A DNA stretch of 64,000 bases. Origin: Shouchella clausii. GTDB lineage: Bacteria; Bacillota; Bacilli; Bacillales; Bacillaceae_D. The translations under genes were made by a program, and so were the position numbers. Below, in pieces: positions 7,650 through 16,310 of the stretch. Where the stretch lies: NCBI RefSeq assembly GCF_001598215.1, contig NZ_BCXJ01000003.1:1-64000 (forward strand), given 5' to 3'. Below the pieces are notes generated by a model. The model saw nothing but the letters and a program-made list of their open reading frames with translations, made no database searches and was not told the DNA's origin. Position 1 is the first letter of the stretch. Every line of letters begins with the position of its first letter.

Positions 7650-8618
7650 TTACAGCCACCACATGTCTGGAGCTGGTTCTTTCATTAAAACTTGTTGCAA
7701 ATTGGAAACAGCTTTTTGGAAACCTTCATCAATGGACATTAGCCCGTCTTCATGTTCAATGCTGACTGCACCGTCATAACCTACAAGGCGCAGAGCACTA
7801 ATAATATCCGCCCACGTTTTCAAGTCATGGCCATAGCCAACTGAGCGGAAATACCAAGCACGGTCTTGCATATTTGCATAAGATTGCATATCAAGCAAAC
7901 CGTGCATATTGACATTTTCTTGATCGATGTACGTATCTTTTGCATGGAAAAAGTGGATGGCATTATGCTTACCTAAAATTTTAATCGCTGCAACTGGATC
8001 GATTCCTTGCCACCATAAATGGCTAGGGTCCACATTTGCGCCAATCGCTTCGCCGCACGCTTCACGGAGTTTTAATAATGTAGCCGGCGAGTGCACTAAA
8101 AAACCACCATGCAGTTCAAGGGCAACTTTGACATTGTGATCGGCTGCATATTGGCCCCATTCGCTCCAATAAGGAATCAGTTTTTCTTGCCATTGCCATT
8201 TCAATATATCTCCATACTCATTCGGCCACGGGGCAACAGGCCAACTTGGCTGCTTTGCGCCTTCATACGCTCCTGGCGTTCCTGAAAAAGTAGTAACGGT
8301 CGGCACTTCTAGCTTTTCAGCCAATTGGACTGTTTTCACAAAGGCATCATGCGACTGTTTAGCAAAATCGGCATCTGGCGTTAGTGCATTGCCATGGCAG
8401 CTTAAGCTAGAAATCGTCAAACCACGGTCCTCTACCGCTTTTTTAAACGCTTTCAATTTTGTCTCATTTTCTAGTAGTTCGTCTGGATTGCAGTGTGCGT
8501 TCCCAGGATATCCTCCTGTACCAATCTCGACTGTTTCTAGGCCGAGCGCTTTTACATGGTCTAGCATCTCTTCAAACGGCTTTTCCGAAAATAGGACAGT
8601 AAACACGCCTAATTTCAC
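7650..8618 (-). CDS. Sugar phosphate isomerase/epimerase (TIM barrel), operon gene 1
   Basis: A 322-aa xylose-isomerase-like TIM-barrel protein, longer than its operon partner at 5843-6586 and only distantly similar. Likely metal ligands are in ALELHGGFLVHS (Glu), GANVDPSHLWWQG (Asp/His), HFFHAKDT (His) and SIEHED (Glu). Starts with GTG at 8618, 7 nt after GGGAGGGG. It leads the operon and its stop is 14 nt before the oxidoreductase start. A strong cre site lies in the promoter region, so expression is probably repressed during growth on preferred sugars. No dedicated transporter or regulator gene is adjacent. Confidence 0.87.
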   Translation of the reverse strand: MKLGVFTVLFSEKPFEEMLDHVKALGLETVEIGTGGYPGNAHCNPDELLENETKLKAFKKAVEDRGLTISSLSCHGNALTPDADFAKQSHDAFVKTVQLAEKLEVPTVTTFSGTPGAYEGAKQPSWPVAPWPNEYGDILKWQWQEKLIPYWSEWGQYAADHNVKVALELHGGFLVHSPATLLKLREACGEAIGANVDPSHLWWQGIDPVAAIKILGKHNAIHFFHAKDTYIDQENVNMHGLLDMQSYANMQDRAWYFRSVGYGHDLKTWADIISALRLVGYDGAVSIEHEDGLMSIDEGFQKAVSNLQQVLMKEPAPDMWWL

Positions 8619-8651
8619 TTTTACCCCTCCCTGAAATCGATCTCATATTAA

Positions 8652-8665
8652 TGATAACGCTTTCT
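8652..8665 (-). promoter_or_regulatory. cre (CcpA) site of the sugar operon
   Basis: TGATAACGCTTTCT matches the cre consensus TGWAARCGYTWNCW at 13 of 14 positions. On the minus strand it lies just downstream of a TACAAT -10-like box (8671-8676), so bound CcpA would block initiation of the isomerase-dehydrogenase operon. Confidence 0.7.
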
Positions 8666-8792
8666 AGATTATTGTACTTCTTTTGCTGTTCGATTTTAAC
8701 CCCCTTTTTTTGATTTCCCTAAAAAAGATTTTGCGTTTGGCCTCCGCCGAAAACGGCTATACGAACATTAATACGAATTCTGGAGGGGAAAA

Positions 8793-9644
8793 ATGATGCT
8801 GATCCATGCAAAAACGCTCGAAAAGTACACAATGCGCGCCACAGACGGGGAACTCGGTTCACTTGCTGATTTTTATGTGGATGCAGACACGTTGCACCTT
8901 CGCTACTTTGTTGGAGATACACGCACTTGGTTTTTGGGCGGCAAAGTTCTCTTAAGTCCCCATGCGTTTACAAATGTGGATAAAGAAAACATGGCCATCG
9001 ACGTTAATGCGACGAAAGCACAAATTAAAGATAGCCCAAAGCCAGAAGAACATGCACCAATTAATCGCAAATATGAAAAGGAACTGAACGAGCATTATGG
9101 CTGGCCACTTTATTGGTTTGGGCCCGCAGCCCCTCTTAACCAAACATATGGAGCTGGCTCTCCAGCAAGTGCGCCGCTAATCCCCCCTGTTCATATTCCA
9201 GAACGCAAAAACTTAGAAGGCACGGCCGATGATATACGAACAGGTGCAGACGAAGCACAAACAGAAGCACAATTCCAAGAACAAACTCGCCTATTTAGCC
9301 TTGAAGAGCTAACAGGGTATACCATTCATGCCAAGGGCGGTAAAGTCGGCAAAGTCGTAGATTTCATCATTGAACAAGAAGATGACTGGCTTGTCCGTTA
9401 TTTTGTCGTTGATACAGGAGGCTTTTTGCAGCGGGAGCTTGTGCTCGTCCTCATGGAAGACGTCCAAGAAGTTACCTGGCATGACCATGCGATCCTTGTC
9501 AAGACGAGTAAAGCCCAAATCGAATCGGCTCCTGCCCATTCACGAGAAAAAGAGCTGACAAAAGATGCTGAAAAAACTGTTTACGACCATTATGGCAAAA
9601 CGCCACATTGGAAGCACGAGAGAAGTCTAGGCAAAAACAATTGA
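8793..9644 (+). CDS. Protein with two PRC-barrel domains
   Basis: A 283-aa soluble protein with two PRC-barrel-like units, roughly residues 5-80 and 168-250. Each contains the pattern GxxLGxLxDFxxD...W.VRYFVVDT: ATDGELGSLADFYVDADTLHLRY in the first, GKVGKVVDFIIEQEDDWLVRYFVV in the second. The linker (residues ~110-165) is Pro/Ala/Glu-rich. PRC barrels occur in RimM and photosystem H subunits and are thought to mediate protein or RNA contacts. The role of this Bacillaceae type is unknown. The start is ATG 8793 or the adjacent ATG 8796, both close to TGGAGGGG. A monocistronic gene. Confidence 0.85.
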   Translation: MMLIHAKTLEKYTMRATDGELGSLADFYVDADTLHLRYFVGDTRTWFLGGKVLLSPHAFTNVDKENMAIDVNATKAQIKDSPKPEEHAPINRKYEKELNEHYGWPLYWFGPAAPLNQTYGAGSPASAPLIPPVHIPERKNLEGTADDIRTGADEAQTEAQFQEQTRLFSLEELTGYTIHAKGGKVGKVVDFIIEQEDDWLVRYFVVDTGGFLQRELVLVLMEDVQEVTWHDHAILVKTSKAQIESAPAHSREKELTKDAEKTVYDHYGKTPHWKHERSLGKNN

Positions 9645-9698
9645 ACATCTTTCTTGCACTTACACAAAAAGGCCGTCCGTCAAACAGCGGCCAGAACT

Positions 9699-9836
9699 CC
9701 AGATTAATCAAAACGCTTGTCAGCCGTGGAGAGAAGAGTGCATAAAACATGCGTTCATGGGCAACGATTTTCTTGCGCATGTATACGATAGATTCATATG
9801 CAAATGACCGAGAAGCGGGCATTTGTCTACAGTCTA
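9699..9836. repeat. Imperfect inverted-repeat element, copy B
   Basis: Resembles the element at 5687-5810: starts CAGATTAATCAAAACGCTTGTCAG-like, contains GAGTGCA, GTTCATG and ATGACCGAG, and ends GCATTTGTCTACAGTCT. It fills the space between the PRC-barrel gene and the mrp terminator. There is no coding potential and no direct repeat flanks this copy. Confidence 0.55.
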
Positions 9837-9860
9837 ATGGGGCGTGTAGCACGCCCCATT
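9836..9860 (-). terminator. Terminator-like hairpin of the mrp operon
   Basis: AATGGGGCGTG (9836-9846) and its exact complement CACGCCCCATT (9850-9860) enclose a 3-nt loop; the stem overlaps the mrpG stop codon. No T-run follows on the minus strand, so termination may be inefficient. Confidence 0.6.
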
Positions 9861-10260
9861 ATTTATCTACATCAGCATGCTTAACTGGTTCATTGTAATT
9901 TTCTTTGTTTAACACTTCCTTCAATTCATCTTCTACGCTTTCTTCCGTAAGCGGTACTTTAGAACGATATGCTGCACGCGTAATCAAATGTCCCGCCACC
10001 GGAGCAGTTAAAAACACGAATACAATGCCGAGTACGAGACGAATGCTAATATAAGCGTCTGCAAGCCAAAAATAGATAAAGGAGCCGGTCAGCGTTAACA
10101 AAACAGCAAGCGTTGCGCTTTTTGTGGCGGCATGGGACCTTGTATAGACATCGGGAAGCCGGATGATGCCGATCGCGCTAATCACACTTATTATCGCACC
10201 CACACAAATAAAAATAGAAGCTAGCAGTTCACCGGTTACGCTTGCGTTCAATAATGACAC
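9859..10260 (-). CDS. mrpG: Na+/H+ antiporter subunit MrpG
   Basis: A 133-aa subunit with three membrane helices and the PhaG/MnhG core GIIRLPDVYTRSHAATKSATL. It is the last subunit of the Mrp complex, which exchanges cytoplasmic Na+ for external H+ and is essential for pH homeostasis in alkaliphilic bacilli. The C-terminal tail (residues ~105-133) is charged. It overlaps the end of mrpF. GTG at 10260 gives 133 aa but is very close to GAGAGGGG; the in-frame TTG at 10251 has better spacing, so the true start is uncertain by three codons. Confidence 0.93.
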   Translation of the reverse strand: MSLLNASVTGELLASIFICVGAIISVISAIGIIRLPDVYTRSHAATKSATLAVLLTLTGSFIYFWLADAYISIRLVLGIVFVFLTAPVAGHLITRAAYRSKVPLTEESVEDELKEVLNKENYNEPVKHADVDK

Positions 10261-10513
10261 CCCTCTCTATAAACTTCGAGAAAGCAACGGTGCTAATAAA
10301 CGCAAGGATGCCTATAATTAAAATGACTTCCAAAAACGCTTTTGTCTCAAGGACAATTGAAATCACTGCAGCGATTGAAATTAAATTGACGCCAATTGTA
10401 TCCAAAGCAACGACACGATCTGGCATCGTCGGCCCTTTCATAATTCTAACCGTACAAATACTAATTGCCGTTGCGAAAAGCACAAGAGATCCGACCATTG
10501 CAATCTCAAACAT
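10229..10513 (-). CDS. mrpF: Na+/H+ antiporter subunit MrpF
   Basis: A 94-aa, three-helix membrane subunit, the same length as B. subtilis MrpF as I remember it. The MnhF signature RIMKGPTMPDRVVALDTIGVN is present. Its ATG overlaps the mrpE stop by one base (TAATG), and its 3' end overlaps mrpG by about 30 nt, indicating coupled translation of the subunits. Confidence 0.95.
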   Translation of the reverse strand: MFEIAMVGSLVLFATAISICTVRIMKGPTMPDRVVALDTIGVNLISIAAVISIVLETKAFLEVILIIGILAFISTVAFSKFIERGVIIERKRNR

Positions 10514-10995
10514 TATCGCGTCACCTCCATAATCGCTTTTTCAAATGTAGTCATTGCCCGTAAAACGGAATTTTTAGACTCGGGGATGTCCATCGTATGG
10601 ATATAGAAGACGTCATTCGATGGAGAAACCTCAATAACGACAGAACCAGGCGTCAACATAAGCAAGAGTGCTAAAGCCGTTACTTCCACATCACTTTTTA
10701 GCTCTGTTTGATACGTAAAAATCCCCGGCGTAATTTTTTGTTTTGGGCTTAAAATATGCTTGATAATCATAATGCTCGAGTAGAGGAGCTCGCGGATGAA
10801 AATAAACAACAGTTTGATTACCGCAAACAGCCTATGCAAATAAAATTCTTTAAAAAAGAAACGACGCATTACGTAAATGATGCCGATCCCTACTAAATAG
10901 CCGGCGAAAAGCGTTGACAAGTAAAACTGGTCCTCATCTTGCAATAGTACCCACAGAAATGCGATCAAAATGTTTAGCAAAAGCTGTCCGAACAT
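10513..10995 (-). CDS. mrpE: Na+/H+ antiporter subunit MrpE
   Basis: A 160-aa subunit with N-terminal membrane helices followed by the conserved MnhE cytoplasmic part (LLLMLTPGSVVIEVSPSNDVFYIHTMD). I start at ATG 10995, preceded by AAAGGGGGGTGGCTCG. The frame is open up to 11028, but 160 aa fits the family length (about 158). It sits between mrpD and mrpF with overlapping or abutting ends. Confidence 0.94.
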   Translation of the reverse strand: MFGQLLLNILIAFLWVLLQDEDQFYLSTLFAGYLVGIGIIYVMRRFFFKEFYLHRLFAVIKLLFIFIRELLYSSIMIIKHILSPKQKITPGIFTYQTELKSDVEVTALALLLMLTPGSVVIEVSPSNDVFYIHTMDIPESKNSVLRAMTTFEKAIMEVTR

Positions 10996-11031
10996 CGAGC
11001 CACCCCCCTTTGCTGTCGATCCTTCCATACC

Positions 11032-12525
11032 CTAAGCGCCTCCCCGATTTAATACAGCATCAATATAGATTTGTGGATTTAACAACGTATTTACAGCATC
11101 TTGGACAATGCCAGAAATACTTTCAGTGCCGAGACCTAATGCCAGTGTTGCAGCACCAAGAAGGGCGCAAGGAAGAATCATACCTGTTTTCAATGGAACC
11201 ATTTCGTCAGTGGCAATAATCGTTTCTCCCCAAAATACAGTACGGAAAATCCGCAAAAGCGAATAAAGGACAAATATACTTGAAATGAGCGTAACCGCCA
11301 ACAGGACAAACGCTTGGCCGTCAATGGCGCCCTGTGCTACAAAGACTTTGCCGACAAAACCACTTAATGGTGGAATGCCAGCAAGAGAAATCGTCGCCAG
11401 GAAAAACAGCCAGCCTAGTAACGGATAGTTGCGAATCATGCCGCTCATTCGTTCGAGTCGTTGCGTCCCCGATAAATAAATCGTTACGCCTACTAATAAG
11501 AACAAAAACGCCTTGACGATCATGTCATGCACAAGGTAATAGATCGAACCTTCAATCGCAGCTTCGTTGAAGATCGCGAGTCCGCTTAAAATAAAGCCTA
11601 CTGCGATGACCACATTATAAGAAACAATTTTCCGCAAATCATTGTAAGCGACTGCTCCAATGCTGCCACCGACCATCGTCACAATCGCCATAACCGCTAT
11701 GATCGTATGGGTCAGTTCTGGTTCGTGGTAAAACAACATCGTGAAGAAGCGGAACAATGCGTAAATCCCCACTTTAGTAAGCAAGGCCCCAAACAACGCT
11801 GCAATGGCCATCGGTGGTGCCCCGTATGCGCCAGGCAACCAAAAATAAAGGAGCAATCCGGCTTTTAAACTAAAGACGAGTAAGAAAACAATCGCGATTG
11901 TCGTTAGGATTGGCGGCTGCCCAGCTTCAGCAATCCGCACCGACAAATGGGCTAAGTTTAACGTCCCCGTCACGCCGTATAAATAAGCGATGGCGATTAA
12001 AAAAATAAAAGAAGACAGGACATTGACAAGAACATACTTAATCGCTTCCCGCAACTGCACACGCTCTCCGCCAAGCATGATCAAGGCGTACGAAGCAAGA
12101 AGCATCACTTCAAAACAGACATACAAGTTAAACAAGTCGCCTGTCAAAAACGAACCAGAAACGCCAGCCAATAGCATGTGGACTAGAGGATAAACAAACA
12201 TGTTTTCTTTGTCTTTGCCAATGGTCGAAAACGAGTAAAGCGAACAGATTGTTGCAATGAAATAGGTCGTAGCTGTTAACAACAATGAAAACGAATCGCC
12301 GACAAAAGAAATCCCAAATGGAGGATACCAGCCACCAAAATCAAGCGTTATAATGCCTTCCTGCTGAACATAAAGCAACAAATAAATGCTAAGGGCAAAT
12401 GTCAGGAGCAACGTCACAAAACTAATGACTCGCTGCCATTTGACAAAAGGCCTCAAAAATATGAGTAGGATTCCTACAAGCAGCGGGAGAACCATCGGCA
12501 ATACAAGTAAATTATTCATCATCAT
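11032..12525 (-). CDS. mrpD: Na+/H+ antiporter subunit MrpD
   Basis: A 497-aa polytopic membrane protein of the NuoL/M/N (proton-translocating quinone oxidoreductase) family with about 14 helices. The pattern LYVCFEVMLLASYALIMLGG and the later helix KAGLLLYFWLPGAYGAPP are typical of MrpD. Together with MrpA it is thought to form the ion-translocating core. Its start overlaps the end of mrpC by 14 nt. Confidence 0.95.
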   Translation of the reverse strand: MMMNNLLVLPMVLPLLVGILLIFLRPFVKWQRVISFVTLLLTFALSIYLLLYVQQEGIITLDFGGWYPPFGISFVGDSFSLLLTATTYFIATICSLYSFSTIGKDKENMFVYPLVHMLLAGVSGSFLTGDLFNLYVCFEVMLLASYALIMLGGERVQLREAIKYVLVNVLSSFIFLIAIAYLYGVTGTLNLAHLSVRIAEAGQPPILTTIAIVFLLVFSLKAGLLLYFWLPGAYGAPPMAIAALFGALLTKVGIYALFRFFTMLFYHEPELTHTIIAVMAIVTMVGGSIGAVAYNDLRKIVSYNVVIAVGFILSGLAIFNEAAIEGSIYYLVHDMIVKAFLFLLVGVTIYLSGTQRLERMSGMIRNYPLLGWLFFLATISLAGIPPLSGFVGKVFVAQGAIDGQAFVLLAVTLISSIFVLYSLLRIFRTVFWGETIIATDEMVPLKTGMILPCALLGAATLALGLGTESISGIVQDAVNTLLNPQIYIDAVLNRGGA

Positions 12526-12856
12526 CGAGTCCCCTTAACTTTGTAAGATCATCCGTGCCTAAATCCCGGTACGTCCGATAGGCCAGTACTAAGAAAAGCG
12601 CCGTCACGCCAAAGCTAATAACAATAGCTGTTAAAATTAGCGCTTGAGGGAGTGCGTCTGTGTAAGAAGTTGCTTCCTCCCCAAGCAACGGGGCGCTTGA
12701 ATCTCCCGAAAAGCCGCCCATAATCATAATGAGCAAGTGAACAGCGTGAGACATAATCGCAGTGCCTAAAATCACACGGAGCAAGCTTTTGGAAAGGATT
12801 AAATAAGTGGCGACTGAAACAAGCACGCCGACTAATAGAGACATCATAGTTTCCAT
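12512..12856 (-). CDS. mrpC: Na+/H+ antiporter subunit MrpC
   Basis: A 114-aa, three-helix protein of the NuoK/MnhC family (GTAIMSHAVHLLIMIMGG; TDALPQALILTAIVISFGVTA). It starts 3 nt after the mrpB stop and overlaps mrpD at its 3' end. Length and position match other Mrp operons. Confidence 0.95.
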   Translation of the reverse strand: METMMSLLVGVLVSVATYLILSKSLLRVILGTAIMSHAVHLLIMIMGGFSGDSSAPLLGEEATSYTDALPQALILTAIVISFGVTALFLVLAYRTYRDLGTDDLTKLRGLDDDE

Positions 12857-12859
12857 AAG

Positions 12860-13288
12860 CTAAACATCCTCACTTATACTCAGAATAATAGTCACAACAG
12901 TGCCAATAACGGCGAGTGCGACTCCTGCTTCAAACAAAATGACAGACGTAAACCCTACCTCGCCAAAAATCGGCAAAGTCAGATGGGCTTCTTCCTGTGT
13001 AAGAAACGGAACGCCAAAGGCAATCGACGCTACTCCAGTGGCCACGGAGAGGAAAGCCCCTGCTCCTGCAAGCATTTTAAAATCGATGGGTATACCTCTT
13101 TGCACGGTCTCTATATCAAACGCCAAGTACATGAGCACAAATGCCGAAGCAAGGACGAGACCACCGACAAAGCCGCCGCCAGGTTCGTAATGCCCAGCTA
13201 AAAACAAGTGGACGCCATATGTTAAAATGATAAAGACAACCACTTTCGTTACTGTCCGTAAAATCACATCATTTGCCTTCAAGGTCAC
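12860..13288 (-). CDS. mrpB: Na+/H+ antiporter subunit MrpB
   Basis: A 142-aa MnhB-family membrane protein with four helices and the signature GHYEPGGGFVGGLVLASAFV. The GTG start at 13288 overlaps the end of mrpA by about 20 nt and has a GGGGGG run 2-3 nt upstream, which is short spacing; translational coupling to mrpA is likely. The N-terminal residues resemble other MrpB proteins, which supports this start. Confidence 0.94.
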   Translation of the reverse strand: MTLKANDVILRTVTKVVVFIILTYGVHLFLAGHYEPGGGFVGGLVLASAFVLMYLAFDIETVQRGIPIDFKMLAGAGAFLSVATGVASIAFGVPFLTQEEAHLTLPIFGEVGFTSVILFEAGVALAVIGTVVTIILSISEDV

Positions 13289-15686
13289 GTCCCCCCTTAC
13301 TCGCCTTCAGCTTGATCAGCACATACACGCCAAGGCCGGCTATGAGCAACACCACAACTTCAAGCATCGTATCAAATGCACGGAAGTCACCGAGAATGGC
13401 GTTCACAATGTTCTTTGCGCCTGCAAGTTCATAGGCATTTTCATAAAAAGCGGAAATCGAGTCAAACAAACGATTGCTGTTGACTGACAGCGCCAGCACA
13501 GTCACCATAGCTCCTGTTGCTACCGCGATCAAGCCATTGAGTAGTTTAGGCTTAGTCTTGTGCTTTTGTTTGTCCCAATCAGGCAGGAAATAAAAACAAA
13601 GCAAGAACAGTGCAGCTGTTACGGTTTCGATGACAAGCTGTGTCAGCGCTAAATCAGGGGCACGGAAAAAGACGAAGAACAATGCTACTAAATAACCAAG
13701 AACGCCATTTAGAAGAATGCCAGTCATTCGTGATTTAGCAAATAGGATTGAAATCGCTGTAATCGCCATCACAGCAGCAAGAATACCTTCATAGATACTA
13801 ATAGGAGCATCATTCGAGGCATCAAAAGACAACGCGCCTGTCGTCAAGGCAATCGTATATACAAGCCCCAATATCACAAGGAATATATAGAGCAAATAGT
13901 GGTACATATTCCCTGTCATATAGCGGTTTGTTATTTCATTCGAGCGTCTTTCAACCGAAATCAGCGCCCCATTATATAGACGGTCCAACGATAGCTTTGC
14001 CGGAAAGAGAGAATACACCCCACTCCACCGCGGCAACGCCCGGTATAGAACAAAACCGAAACCAACAATCCCTAGCGTCATTAGCAGTTCCGTATTGATG
14101 CCATGCCACGCCTTGATCTGATAGTCGAATACCCCTGCTTCTATAAACGCAGGCATAACGGCCCCATATGCCGGTTTAAGCAAAAATTCGCCTAATACAT
14201 TCGGGAAGAAGAAGAAAGCGACAACCAGGCTCGCTAAAATAACAGGCGAGACAAGCATACCAAACGGCGCTTCATGCGCTGACTTTTCTAGTTTTTCTGG
14301 CTGATGTTCGCCAAAAAACGTTTTGAATATGAGAATCAAGCAATAAACAAAGGTGAGCACGCTCGCCAGCCATGCAATGATCGGAAATAGCAGCCCCCAT
14401 GTCTCAATCGAGAAAAATGGCAGCTCTATTATGCGCAAAACGGCCGTAAAAAACATTTCTTTGCTTAAAAAGCCGTTAAACGGTGGCAAACCTGCCATCG
14501 AAAAGCTGCCAATAACCGCTACAGTAAACGTTACTGGCATAACTGTCATCAATCCGCCCAGCCTACGAATGTCCCGTGTTCCTGTTTCATGGTCGACAAT
14601 ACCTACCACCATAAACAGTGCCCCTTTAAACGTCGAATGATTGACAAGGTGGAACAAAGCGGCAAAAATTGCGAGTGAATAGTAGAAAGACTGATTGTCT
14701 ATAACGTCAAAATGCAGCGCTGCCGAGCCGAGCCCGAGCAACGTCATAATCAATCCTAGTTGGCTGATCGTCGAGTAAGCAAGAAGCGCTTTTAAATCCG
14801 TTTGGCGAATCGCTGTAAATGAGCCCCAGAATAGCGTCACAATCCCTACGATACTGACAACCCAAAACCAAACGGCCTCCCCGCCAAAAACAGGCGTAAA
14901 CCGGGCAACTAAGTAAATGCCCGCCTTTACCATCGTTGCTGAGTGGAGATACGCGCTAACAGGTGTTGGCGCCTCCATTGCGTCAGGCAACCAAATATGA
15001 AACGGAAATTGGGCTGATTTCGTAAATGCACCTAATAGAACCAACAGCATTGCCGGCAAAAAAAGGGCGTGGCTGGCATAGTCGCCCATCCCGCCAATGA
15101 TTTCTCTTATGCTGAATGTGCCTGCAAACGAACTAAGCATTAAAAATCCAGCAAGCATGCCAATTCCGCCCATCACCGTAATCAACATCGATTTTTGTGC
15201 TCCGTATCGAGATTGGCGGCGATGGTGCCAGTAAGCAATAAGCAAAAACGATGAAATGCTCGTCAATTCCCAAAATACATAAAGTACAAGCAAATTATCT
15301 GAGAACACCACGCCAAGCATGGCTCCCATAAACATGAGCAAATAAATATAAAAATGATGCAATGATTCCCGTTCTTTTGAAAGGTAATAAATCGAATAGA
15401 GGACCACCAAGCTTCCAACGCCTGTGATAAGCAACGCAAAAATTAAACCTAACCCGTCTAAATACGCTGTAAAATTAATGCCAAGTGACGGCAGCCATGG
15501 GATCGAGGAATAGAATGTGTCTCCAGTAGCAACAGCGGGAATATAACTAGCTAATATTGCGAAAAGGGTGACTGGTACAGCCAGCACAAACCAGCCTGTA
15601 TGAATAGCAGATACCCTTTTATATAAGAAGGGGATAAAAAGAGCGACTATAAAAGGTGTTAAAATAGCAATGTTAACAGTGTACAA
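13269..15686 (-). CDS. mrpA: Na+/H+ antiporter subunit MrpA
   Basis: The 805-aa product is the largest Mrp subunit. It has an N-terminal NuoL-like part (about residues 1-500, with HSATMVKAGIYLVARFTP and LLAYSTISQLGLIMT) and a C-terminal part with MnhB/E-like segments (PDLALTQLVIETVTAALFLL). It starts at TTG 15686, seven bases after GGAGG. As first gene of mrpABCDEFG it sets the operon's expression. In alkaliphiles loss of this complex abolishes growth at high pH. I could not place its promoter with confidence in the 600-bp divergent region. Confidence 0.96.
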   Translation of the reverse strand: MYTVNIAILTPFIVALFIPFLYKRVSAIHTGWFVLAVPVTLFAILASYIPAVATGDTFYSSIPWLPSLGINFTAYLDGLGLIFALLITGVGSLVVLYSIYYLSKERESLHHFYIYLLMFMGAMLGVVFSDNLLVLYVFWELTSISSFLLIAYWHHRRQSRYGAQKSMLITVMGGIGMLAGFLMLSSFAGTFSIREIIGGMGDYASHALFLPAMLLVLLGAFTKSAQFPFHIWLPDAMEAPTPVSAYLHSATMVKAGIYLVARFTPVFGGEAVWFWVVSIVGIVTLFWGSFTAIRQTDLKALLAYSTISQLGLIMTLLGLGSAALHFDVIDNQSFYYSLAIFAALFHLVNHSTFKGALFMVVGIVDHETGTRDIRRLGGLMTVMPVTFTVAVIGSFSMAGLPPFNGFLSKEMFFTAVLRIIELPFFSIETWGLLFPIIAWLASVLTFVYCLILIFKTFFGEHQPEKLEKSAHEAPFGMLVSPVILASLVVAFFFFPNVLGEFLLKPAYGAVMPAFIEAGVFDYQIKAWHGINTELLMTLGIVGFGFVLYRALPRWSGVYSLFPAKLSLDRLYNGALISVERRSNEITNRYMTGNMYHYLLYIFLVILGLVYTIALTTGALSFDASNDAPISIYEGILAAVMAITAISILFAKSRMTGILLNGVLGYLVALFFVFFRAPDLALTQLVIETVTAALFLLCFYFLPDWDKQKHKTKPKLLNGLIAVATGAMVTVLALSVNSNRLFDSISAFYENAYELAGAKNIVNAILGDFRAFDTMLEVVVLLIAGLGVYVLIKLKASKGGRDLEGK

Positions 15687-16163
15687 AACGCGACCTCCTT
15701 TTTCTCAAGTTACTGCGTAAATCTATGTACGTATTCATTCCTTTCACTTATGTCCTTCCAAGTGTTCCCTAAAAAAACCAAGCCAATCAAAGCTTGTGCT
15801 TCCTAGAGAGAACGTGTATGATGAAAGCAAAATATTGGAATGTCTGCTTTATGCCAGCTCGAAATCGCGCAACGGAGTGGATGCTGCACGGAAAAGCCAA
15901 TTCGCCTGCTTTGGACGCTAGGCCTTTTATATACTTTTCCAGAGCACGAGGGAAGGCCAAAAAAGCATGAGGGTTGTTTGTAAAAAATGAACCGTTGGTG
16001 ATTTACTTGTTGATTAAAAGTATATACTAATTTTGAAGGCAATGCACACAATACGCCTTGGGACACACAAAAATGTCACAGGCTGTACAGCGGCCCAAGC
16101 AAACAGACGTAATTGGCATTCAATAAGGATGAGAAAGAATTTTAATCTTTTTTGTAGAAACAA
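15687..16163. other. Long divergent intergenic region upstream of mrpA
   Basis: About 480 bp with no gene I believe in. It must hold the mrpA promoter. A short inverted repeat CTTGGG/CCCAAG spans about 16052-16096. An 87-codon open stretch on the minus strand (15803-16066) lacks a ribosome-binding site and any family likeness. Confidence 0.4.
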
Positions 16164-16192
16164 TTGAAATTCGTCCATCGCCGTTATATAAT
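16164..16192 (+). promoter_or_regulatory. Sigma-A promoter of the KdpD-like gene
   Basis: TTGAAA (16164-16169), a 17-nt spacer and a perfect TATAAT (16187-16192). Transcription from here leaves a 5' leader of about 110 nt with short stems (for example TGCC-TCGGT-GGCA near 16210) before the gene at 16311. I could not assign the leader to a riboswitch class. Confidence 0.7.
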
Positions 16193-16310
16193 AACGAAGT
16201 TTTCAAGATGCCTCGGTGGCAATGAGCTGACTGAGGGCAGAAGCCATATTCAGACCTAAACGTCATTCTTCATTGTTGGTTCGATAACATATTAACTGAG
16301 GTGATTTTTT

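Noticed and set aside
15803-16066. 87-codon open frame on the minus strand upstream of mrpA
   Set aside because: No ribosome-binding site, no family likeness, unusual composition for this genome; probably chance.
16193-16310. c-di-AMP (ydaO-type) riboswitch before the KdpD-like gene
   Set aside because: The conserved ydaO blocks could not be found; the leader is too short.
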